A stretch of DNA of 64,000 bases from Euborellia annulipes (Eukaryota; Arthropoda; Insecta; Dermaptera; Anisolabididae): positions 62,001 to 126,000 of the forward strand of contig JAKCPI010007938.1 of the NCBI GenBank assembly GCA_023213315.1, written 5' to 3'. The notes under the pieces are model-generated. The model was not told the origin of the DNA. It ran no database searches and saw nothing but the letters and a program-made list of their open reading frames with translations. Positions 56,245 through 64,000 of this stretch are shown here, piece after piece. How positions within the stretch are numbered: position 1 is the first letter of the stretch; each line of letters opens with the position of its first letter. The translations under genes were made by a program, and so were the position numbers.

Positions 56245-57061
56245 TAAATGAACTCATCACTTTAAAAAAAGACGCATTTCAATCACCCCACAAAATTCCA
56301 AAATGAATGATTTGCTCCCCTTCTTTGGTCAATTTTTTTTTGCAAAAATGTGGCCAAAAATGGACTCAGCGCCTCAAAGAACATATATTTTGATACCCTA
56401 CAAGAAATATTCCAAAATTTTGAAATCTGCCCCCTCCCCTAGTACCCCATTTGGTTTTTTCGCAGAAATATTTGTAAAAAATAGACTCAGCGCGTCAAAA
56501 AACATATATTTTGATACCCAACACGAAACATTCCAAAATTTTGAATTTTGTCCCCTCCCCCTGGTACCCCATTTGGTTTTTTCGCAAAAATAAGTTCAAA
56601 AATGGACTCAGCGGTTCAAAAAACCCCTATAAACCAAAAATCAGAATTTTGGCGCCCTAAATTTGTTTTCTGGCCCACTGTGCGGCGTATCCGGTGGTTA
56701 AGGAATTTACGAGAGTGGTCTGGACTTTCTTCGGTGGAGTTGTTCCGAAGAGCTTCGACAAGGCGTCAATCGCTATGAGGATAGCCAACGTCCGGAACGG
56801 GCATGGCACTTGAAGAAGAAGAAGTATGTAATTCACTTCCGATGATGACACATATGGTGTCGAAATACGTATAAAGTGTTAATGTTAAATAAATATATCG
56901 ATGAAACAAAAAACCTTGCGTATCATACTTGAATATAATTCTCCTATTTAAGAAATTAGAATGTTTCAATGCGAGCAATTATATTTTTATTAACATTCAA
57001 AAGACATAAATTTATGACATAACTAATGAGAAGGATGAATTTTATGCATTTTAAGGAGTTT

Positions 57062-57340
57062 GTTGCCCCGGGCGTAGTTGGTAGCGCGCCTAAGGCAGGC
57101 GGGGGTTCGGTTCGAAAATTTGATGATTTTATTTAAAGGATTTGGATACCAAATGGTTTAAATAAGAATGCCTGGACCCCAGTATATATATATATATTCA
57201 TAATAACGGTTATCGTAAAAAGTCTTATTATTTGATATCCAAATGGCTTAAATAAAATCATCGGACTGCCTGGGGACCGAGCCCGCGACTTTTGGTATAC
57301 GAGATTAGCACGCTAACCCCTTCACCAAGCACCGAGATCA
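57062..57340. repeat. Two SINE family B copies head to head
   Basis: Plus-strand piece from ccccgggcgtagttggtagc through aatgcctggacc and cggttatcgtaaaaagtctt (57065-57225), then a minus-strand piece with gcctggggaccgagcccgcg and gattagcacgctaacccc (57225-57338). Confidence 0.65.
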
Positions 57341-57547
57341 AAGAGTTTGTTAATATCAGGGTCGATTTTACTTAAAAACAACCGTCAGTCAGTAACATGA
57401 AGCCGATTTCTCTTTTTAGTTACCAACATTGCTACAGCACTAAATCCACCTGATAAACATGAATACAATATCTACAATAATAAAAATTAAACGATATTAA
57501 TTTTTACTTTACATAAGTATGTGATTAGCGTGTATTTTTTGCCTTTT
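57341..57547. other. Short noncoding stretch
   Basis: Nothing recognised. Confidence 0.3.
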
Positions 57548-58169
57548 TACTTTCTCTTACCTGTGTATATATGTAATATATATATAGAGAGAGAGAGAGA
57601 AAGTATTGGATTCATGTCAAAAATTCGATGTCGAGATTTTGATGGATCTTCACGTTTTGAGGTCCCCTGAATCCAAAAAAGTGATTTTCGCGACATGGTC
57701 TGTCTGTCTGTGTGTGTGTGTGTGTGTGTTCAATTTTAAGCATGAAGGAATTGAGCTAGGAGGTTGAAATTTTATATTTAAGTTAGGCACCCTCCTAGGG
57801 TGTGAAAATAAGCGTTTAATCAAAATCGGCCAAAGAGTACTAGTACTTTACTAATGTACTTTTTCAGTTTTTTTCGATTTTCTCAAAATTCGCTCCAACG
57901 ATTTTTTTTAAAATTCAAAAATCAATTATTTTTTCGATGCTCTTTAAAATGTATATTCTCATTTTGCCATTGAAATTTTCTGAAGACCACTTTACTCTTG
58001 CACTTCATAGAAAAGATAGGAGAAATGGTTGCCATGGTAACAAAATATAAATATTTTCCCACACTTATAAATTTTAAATCTCAATTCAAATGTTCCGTAC
58101 TGTCGGGAACTAAATATATGTCGACACGAAAAATCTGGTGTGCTGTGCGCCAGTCACACCAGATTTTTT
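57548..58169 (+). repeat. Family A repeat, full length with a shortened end hairpin
   Basis: AT hairpin with an (AG)n expansion, gaggtcccctgaatcc, (TG)n microsatellite, agtactagtact, ggttgccatggtaac, tatatgtcgacac and a reduced closing hairpin aaatctggtgtgctgtgcgc / cagtcacaccagatttttt. Confidence 0.8.
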
Positions 58170-58685
58170 AATTTGCCCACGGCCCCTCTGATCCATCTCA
58201 TTGCCGCCCAATTTTCTCTGGGTCTTCTATTGTCCCCCTGAAAGTCTCAAAACGCCCACGTTTGAGTTAGATCTATATTTAAATTAGATACTTGTTGATG
58301 GTTAATTTGTTATTTAATAGAAGGAATCTCTGCATGATCCTTTATTATCCGAAAGGCTATCTATGTAAAGTGGATCAATGTCAAAGGCCCGAGGCATCAA
58401 GTGATAAAAAAAAACTAAATGAAAACAAGTTTATGTGATAGTTCCTTTTTTTTTTAGCAACACGCACTGTTGCATGTAGAAAGAGGCGCAAAATTTTTTA
58501 ATTTAAAGTCGGTAAATTACATTCACACGTACGAGAAAATTAATTACGGTATCAAGAGCAACACAAAGAAGAAGGGGATTTTTTTTTTAACTCGCACCCA
58601 CGCAGAGTTGATTCGTTTTCTCAAGAAGAGGGATATGCATTTTTGTAAGAGAAATAAAAGGCTTATTTCTTTATTTTATTAAAAC

Positions 58686-58732
58686 ACACAGAGACGTTTT
58701 GGTTGTCTATGCGACCATCTTCATGGCTGTGA
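58686..58732 (-). ncRNA. Decayed hammerhead-like Penelope end
   Basis: Minus strand: cacag/ctgtg stem I, degenerate core (ATGAAGA), ggtcgc...gacaacc, AAAACGTC. Followed by aataaaataaag. Confidence 0.42.
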
Positions 58733-58837
58733 TGTTTTTTGATAGAGATTTCATTGATTTTGACCTGACAACAAACGAATTATACCTGATAGATGGCTAT
58801 AAAATTGATATCTGATTGATATATGATAATTGGTAAC

Positions 58838-58938
58838 CAAATGGCTTAAATAAAATCATCGTACTGCCTGGGATCCGAACCCCTGACCTTTGGTTTAGAA
58901 GCCCAGCACTCTAGCCACTAGACCAAGCCCCCAGGGCC
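58838..58938 (-). repeat. SINE family B head fragment
   Basis: Contains accaaatggcttaaataaaa, ctgcctgggatccgaacccc and gcactctagccactagacca, the head and start of the body. Confidence 0.65.
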
Positions 58939-58980
58939 CGAGCCCTGCTTATAAATTTCATTTCATCTTCTAATATACCG

Positions 58981-59043
58981 ACGGAAACTATATATACGTA
59001 TGTCGACACAAAAAATCTGGTGGGACAGTCATACCAGATTTTT
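58981..59043. repeat. Minimal aatctggtg hairpin module
   Basis: tatgtcgacacaaaaaatct, then ggtgggacagtcataccaga and ttttt. Only the outer parts of the arms remain, without the rest of family A. Confidence 0.55.
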
Positions 59044-59144
59044 AAAAATATTTTATTTTGGAACTCGGAATTTTCGGCGAGAAAATTTTCGCCAAGTTAT
59101 ACCCATAATAATTTTGTATATTTTACATAATATATGGTTTTCGA

Positions 59145-59209
59145 ATGGGGGGGCGCTAAAAAGGTATTGTGCCCCGGGCGCGAGTTAAGCTCACTACGCC
59201 ACTGAAAAC
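59145..59209. mobile_element. Fragment of a hAT MITE end
   Basis: ggggggcgctaaaaag ... cactacgccactg matches MITE ends such as 54036-54047. The other end is not found. Confidence 0.4.
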
Positions 59210-59604
59210 ATGTGCAGCGTTGCCAGATTCATATTTATTTTTTTTTTAGATCCTTTTGATATTTTTCTTAAATTTTCTGACAATTTAAAGTTGAATTTAT
59301 AAAATTTTTTGAAAAAAAAAAAGGTCAAATGATTTTCACAGCAGGGAAAAATGGAGTGATTATTTGAGTCACGGGGGAAAATGAAAATTTACTTAAAAAA
59401 ATCATTGTGTGGTTTTATGAAACCACGATGCAAGTGAAACTTTTTTTCGGATCGTAGGCGTTTAACTGAACATTTTCAGAAAATTATTCAATTAAGGGTA
59501 TTAAAATCGCGTTTTTAATCTTAACTTAATAATTGGAAAATAGGAATGATAATGGGAAATCAAAAGACGCATGTTAAAAACTGTGAACAATAATTATTTA
59601 GTAA

Positions 59605-59642
59605 CTAGCCGCGCCACCCGCCTTCGGCGGGAGGCGCGTCTA
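59605..59642 (+). mobile_element. Possible Helitron 3' end
   Basis: A GC hairpin (gcgccacccgccttcggcgg / gaggcgc) is followed by gtctagctagt, i.e. hairpin then CTAG before T, the layout of Helitron 3' ends. Related sequences lie near 1750, 26752 (inverted) and 62320. No 5' TC end or Rep/helicase gene was seen. Confidence 0.35.
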
Positions 59643-59649
59643 GCTAGTG

Positions 59650-60596
59650 GGGCTTCCCCCTGGACCCCCCACGAGCTGGCTCGGGCGGTCAGACAGACGG
59701 ACACACCGCTATTATATATATTTCAATATATAGATTGAAGATTTGAATCTTTTTAAATTATTTTAAAAATTATATTTTATGAATTATTAAATCTCACAAT
59801 TATTTTTTATAATTCGTTATATATATATTAAATTTCAATTTTCTTATTTTTGTCGTCGCGGATTGTGACGTCATGAATCGTAGCGTCAAGGCCTTTGACG
59901 TCACGGCTTGTAACGCGACATGCTGATAGAAGAGCCAAAAAATTTGAGAGGATAAAATAAAAGTTTCACTTTAAAAAAGATTATGAATTTTGTATAAGAA
60001 ATTTTATTAAATGGGGGGGGGGGGGGGTAATGTAGTTCTATGTAGTGGAATAATATTTGTAGGGGGATTTGCTTGTATGTGACTAACTGTGGCATGGGGG
60101 GGGGGAAGACTAGAAAATCGTCAAAAAGGCGTTACGTAATATGTGGGCGACCCCTTATCATTTTACAAGAAAAACATGATGACAATGTAGTGGAACCACA
60201 AATTACTAAATTTTAAAAAAAATTAAAATTGTTTTGCCACATAGTATTTCTAAAAATGCCGAATTAGTGTTGGTTCTTAAGAATTCTTCCTCAAATATTA
60301 ATATACAAGTGGCAAAGCCCACCTTCGGCTTTTAAATTTCCCTCACTGACTCAACTTCCTCAGTCTCTGTCCAATCAGCGAGAGAGAGTGGTTAACAGGA
60401 ACATAACCGAGGTCTCTGGCTAGCGATTTATATTATAATATGATATCATGAAAAAGGGGGTCGGGTGTGGGGGGGGGGTTTGGGGGGGGGGGTATCCATC
60501 AGCACATCAGTATAATTTTTATTTATTTAGAAAAAATTAAGTGGCTTTAGCCGGATTAGCAGGTATGCCGGAGTATCGAAGTCCGGATTAGCAATA
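59650..60596. other. Noncoding DNA with G-runs and CG-rich scraps
   Basis: 59850-59930 has a tgacgtca-type repeat. 60120-60160 (ggcgttacgtaatatgtggg) resembles mariner-derived MITE sequence. G-runs lie at 60012, 60097 and 60460. No gene. Confidence 0.3.
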
Positions 60597-61295
60597 CTCT
60601 ACTACAGTGGTTTCCAAACTTTATGTTAACACGCCTCCCTTAAAAATAATTAAACTCATGACGCCTCCCCTCCCCCCATTTTAATAAATAATACAAAAAC
60701 AATAATTTTTAATGCTAAAAAAAATATATAAGTATTTTTTTTATTTATTCTTATTTATATTAAAATTTTTAATCATTTGCTACCTAATGAAAAAAATCCC
60801 TACGAAATTCTGCAAGGTATTCGATGGTTACCTAGGTTACCAGTGTTATTATTATCTGTTTATGAGAGTTTCGAAATCTTCAAAAATTAAATCCACCCCA
60901 GTAATAAGAAATTTTAGAATGACAGTAAAATGTTTCTATCCTATTATGCTACTTGCTAAATATTTAATATAAATTTTAATTCACACGGAATGCATTTATT
61001 TTTTAGTAAAAGTATTAAAAAACATTAATATCTTTATGCATTATAGGGGATGGGGCATTAACCCCCCTGGTTAATGTCTTCATACCCCCCCTTTAAGGAA
61101 ATGCGAGCCTTCACCGCGAAATTACTCTCAAAATAATTTGAATACATTTATAAATAATTATTTTAATTTTTATTTTGAAATTATTTTATTTTAATTTTCA
61201 ACCCTTAATCCACCCCTGTGTAAAAGAAAAGTATGTTAAGGAAATTTGATTAACAAAAATATAGGCCATATAGAAAGAATATAATGATAAAAAAA

Positions 61296-61365
61296 AATCT
61301 CGGCATCGAATTTTTGACATGAACGCAATACTATATTTCATATATATGGTAAGAGAAAGTAATAA
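61296..61365 (-). repeat. Family A terminal scrap inside M-long copy 2
   Basis: aatctcggcatcgaattttt, gacatgaacgcaatac and gtaagagaaagta match the AT-hairpin end of family A. Not present in M-long copy 1. Confidence 0.6.
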
Positions 61366-61391
61366 TGGTGATTTAAGAAAAAATTAAAAAA

Positions 61392-61640
61392 ATGCCCTCA
61401 GGCTTGGTGTAGTTGGTAGCGTGCCTACTTTCTATATCGAACGTTGCGGGTTCGGACCCCTGGCAGTCCGAAATGGATACCAAATGGCTTAAATAGAAAT
61501 GCCTGGACCTCCAATGTGTATATTATTAATTAATAACGGTTATCGTATAAAGTCTTATATGGCCTGAGTTGCCGAAAAGAATGTGTGTATGAGTGCTGAG
61601 TGTGAATGAGAAAAAAGTGTGAGTCTTTAAAAAAAAGATA
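61392..61640 (+). repeat. SINE family B inside M-long copy 2
   Basis: A-box ggtgtagttggtagcgtg, B-box gggttcggaccc, body and TG-rich tail with poly-A. Orthologous in position to 27431-27691. Confidence 0.78.
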
Positions 61641-62739
61641 AACAATAAAAAACCAATTTTTTTTTCAATGACACCTACACTCCCCCCCCCCTCCCCCTTT
61701 CAACAGCTTATATTCTCCTCTACCCTTAGTGAAATACAAAATATTTAATTTCATATTCAAAAGAATCGTTTTTGGCAGTCAAATTATTTTTTTTTTTCAA
61801 TGATAAAATGCATAATAATTACCTTTAATAAGACGCTCAAGAGGGTGTGTTGGCTGACGGTGTGGCCAGGGTGGGTTACACTATATTAATTGTTCACTTT
61901 GATTCACTTTAAACACAAATAAAAAAAAAAAAACAGAGGAGGTCGCCGCCTGCCGCGCGGCCACACACTGGACTGAACGAGAATCTCGACTCTCTCTCTG
62001 TTTGTATAGGAAAAAAACAGATGAAAATAACAATTCCCTTTTTATTAAAAGTAAAAAAATACCGTTTGCTCTAATCTAACTTTATTTATAACTGGAAAAG
62101 AATGTCAACAAGTGATTTGGAATATTCCAAGGCCTTTCTTAAATAATCAACCCTTCATCTCCCCCCCCCCCCCCCTAATCAAATAATAATCAACGCTATT
62201 TTTTGAAGGTTTTCTACTTATTTGGCTTCGATTTAGCTAAAAAAAATTTAAAAAACATTTTTTTTTCAATTTTTCAACCCCTAATCCAATCCTAATAAAT
62301 AAAATAATTAACAATGCTATCGCTCGGCGAGCTTCGCGTCTAGTCAGAAAATAATTAAAACCCTGAAAAACTTCCCTGGATCCGCCTTTGGGTTTTACAC
62401 ATAGTATAATTTTCTAGAATGAGTGTTACTTTAGGCCAGTGGTTTCCAATCTTTATGTTACAACGCCACCCTTAAAAAATTTTATTTATTTATTTATTCA
62501 TATATATTATTTTAATTAAGGAAAACCTCCGTCTCAGAACCTTGTAAATTTAATTATTTTATTTATAAAACAATCATTTGGAAAATTGGTCCTGGTGGCC
62601 AATATTCGCGCCTCCCCTTAGACTAGTCCGTGCCTCACATTTTGGAAAACGCTGCTCTACTATATACTAATATTTAAAATATTAAGAATATAATGATTGT
62701 ATTTTAAATTATTAAAACATTTTTTCTTTAATTTATTTA

Positions 62740-62890
62740 AGGCCTTTTTCGGAATTTAGACCCCATCTCTATTTATTTCAAATGATTGGTAGACAATTCA
62801 AATGAAATAAATTTTTCTCGCTTGAGACGGGAAGCGAACATGGGTCCCTAGAAGCTAATGTTTTCACTTTGAGCCAGGGGTCACGGGCAT
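62740..62890. repeat. tRNA-like SINE fragment, second family
   Basis: Contains ttttcggaatttagacccca, tttttctcgcttgagacggg and agcgaacatgggtccctaga. Copies at 6588 and 31640. Confidence 0.5.
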
Positions 62891-62958
62891 TATTAAACCT
62901 AAAAAAAATTGTTTTTATTAATAATAAAATTTTTCTTTAACATTCACTATATAATCAG

Positions 62959-63355
62959 CAGGGGCGCCGGAACGAATTTGAATCAGGAGGGGGAGGCAAA
63001 AAATTTTTTTTAGAAAATTAAAATAATTGAATATGTTCAAATAGTATAAAACAAAAACAAATCCACTATAAAACTTTAAAAATTTTAAATAAAATCACAA
63101 TTTTAATAAAATTAAAATTTTAAAAAATTTGCTAGTGATTTTATCAAAAATTTTTGGAAAAAAATTTGAAAAAAAATGAATTTCTTGCTCTTTTAATTTT
63201 TTTTAATTTAGAAGATTTTATTTTTCAAAAGGAAAAATATGTCATTTTTAAAAATAAATGAAATAAAAAAAGAAATTTTGCCCCCCCCCCTCTGCCCCCC
63301 CTATAGGATGGGCAATGTACCCTTGCCCCCCCCCCCCCCAGTTCCGGCGCCGATG
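62959..63355 (-). mobile_element. MITE of the 17216-23586 hAT, perfect 8-bp duplication
   Basis: ataatcag at 62951-62958 and 63356-63363. Ends caggggcgccggaacgaatt and gttccggcgccgatg. Subterminal gaatttgaatcagg matches the right end of the big hAT, and the complement of the other end (ggcaaaatttctt...atttcattta) matches its left end. 397 bp, no gene. Confidence 0.88.
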
Positions 63356-63506
63356 ATAATCAGTATCCATACATTTATTTTCATTTCTACTATCTTCATA
63401 ATTACATTTCCCTATGGCCTCTGGCTAAGGGGAAATAAATTAAAAAAAAAAAAATCTTCATACATTTCCTATGGGATAAATCGTAACTTTAACAAAATTA
63501 ATAACT

Positions 63507-64000
63507 AGGGCTCGGATTTATAGGCACTAAAAATCTTTAAAATAGGCAGGCAACTAAGCACTAAAAATTATTAAAATAGGCACTTAAAAAGGCATTTATT
63601 GTAAAAATAGGCACTTAAAAGGCATTATTTAAGAAATAATATTAAAAAATTTTAAAAATTGATTTCTTATTTTTGGTAATCTGGTGTGACTGGTCGCACA
63701 GCACACAATTTTTTCTTAATTTCGGTAATTCTGTACTTATTTGCCAGAATACAAATACAAATCAAATTTTTAAGTACTAATTTTTAAAATTTTACATTAA
63801 AAATAAATTTTTAAAAGTATTTTTTTTTCAAATCTCGGGAGGAATGAAAAAAAAAAAAAAATTAAATAAATTTAGGCTATGTATAGCTCGTAAAAAATTG
63901 AAATTGGCTATTTGAACTTAAAATAGGTACTAAAAAAGTCATTTATAGACGAAATAGGCACTAAAACCCAGAATCGGCCAAAATAGGCATTATAGGCACT
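63507..64000 (+). mobile_element. Left part of a hAT-like element with subterminal repeats
   Basis: Starts tagggctcggatttataggc, followed by many copies of ataggcactaaaaa / aggcatttat in both halves of the visible region. Clustered subterminal repeats of this kind are transposase binding sites in hAT elements. A family A-like hairpin arm (aatctggtgtgactggtcgc) sits at 63680. It runs off the window. Confidence 0.45.

Larger units (their letters stand above)
55227..56682 (-). mobile_element. Transib-like transposon, copy 2, with the same Penelope passenger
   Basis: Ends cacagtgggccaggaaac and gttttctggcccactgtg; 5-bp duplication cggcg at 55222-55226 and 56683-56687. Inverted copy of 49134-50697, almost identical over long stretches. 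1456 bp. It keeps a short coding remnant (56134-56244) lost in copy 1, but less Penelope DNA. Confidence 0.82.
54954..56825 (+). pseudogene. LINE reverse transcriptase C-terminus, interrupted by a Transib-like element
   Basis: 54954-55140 reads MDAWTLTGVTEKKIEAFEMW, IYRRLLRISWVDHVTNAEVI, RHVGKE. After a frameshift it continues with an RGPGRRR-type motif up to 55226. After the transposon, RRIRWLRNLREWSGLSSVEL, FRRA and NVRNGHGT follow (56688-56815), ending in a (gaa)n tail. This order is the conserved C-terminus of a large group of arthropod non-LTR elements. The two halves join cleanly if the insert and one cggcg copy are removed. Confidence 0.75.
60605..62654 (+). mobile_element. Long composite hAT-type element (family M-long), copy 2
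   Basis: Perfect 8-bp duplication ctctacta at 60597-60604 and 62655-62662. Ends cagtggtttccaaac and ttttggaaaacgctg. 2050 bp. 60780-62654 is inverted relative to 26331-28238. Contains a SINE (61392-61640), the LTR-like island (61800-62015), a Helitron-like scrap near 62320 and a second, complete family M terminal block from 62437. No transposase. Confidence 0.82.

Overview
The window is AT-rich eukaryotic (metazoan) DNA, almost certainly from an invertebrate and probably an arthropod. Evidence is the spliced gene structure (GT-AG introns), one LDL-receptor class A/transmembrane exon, tRNA-derived SINEs, Penelope-like elements with hammerhead ribozyme motifs, and hAT, Transib-like and TTAA-type DNA transposons. 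No bacterial operon, CRISPR array or rRNA is visible. The species cannot be fixed from the sequence.

Layout. 1-3.9 kb: copies of a ~0.6 kb noncoding repeat (called family A here), a Penelope-type hammerhead and a TTAA MITE. 3.9-4.4 kb: the only GC-rich host-like coding exon (LDLa + transmembrane + His-rich tail). 5-16 kb: foldback elements, two LINE C-terminal remnants, a SINE and several family A copies. 16.6-23.6 kb: the best preserved transposons, nested like strata. A 6.37 kb hAT with a three-exon transposase (17216-23586, perfect 8-bp target duplication) sits in the end of an older MITE, and carries a Penelope-like retroelement (17523-20391) and a SINE inside it. 26.3-29.4 kb and 60.6-62.7 kb: two inverted copies of one long composite hAT-type element. 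29.7-30.1 kb: a 385-bp near-perfect palindrome with divergent core promoters.

33.6-44.7 kb (+ strand) and 44.0-53.0 kb (- strand): two convergent sets of exon-like blocks bounded by splice signals. They are broken by stops and repeat insertions, and the encoded protein family is unrecognised. 36.5-39.0 kb is a direct tandem duplication in this region. 49.1-50.7 kb and 55.2-56.7 kb: two inverted copies of a Transib-like transposon. Its ends start with CACAGTG, its 5-bp target duplications are CG-rich, and it carries a Penelope hammerhead as passenger. One copy sits in a SINE and the other in a LINE 3' end.

The elements interact as mobile DNA rather than as a pathway: autonomous hAT and its MITE, LINEs and SINEs, Penelope and its ribozyme-bearing solo ends. 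The most notable items are the complete type I hammerhead at 20218-20274, the ribozyme-carrying Transib-like element, the hairpin-ended family A, and the two unidentified spliced gene remnants. All assignments come from reading the sequence; no database search or folding program was run.
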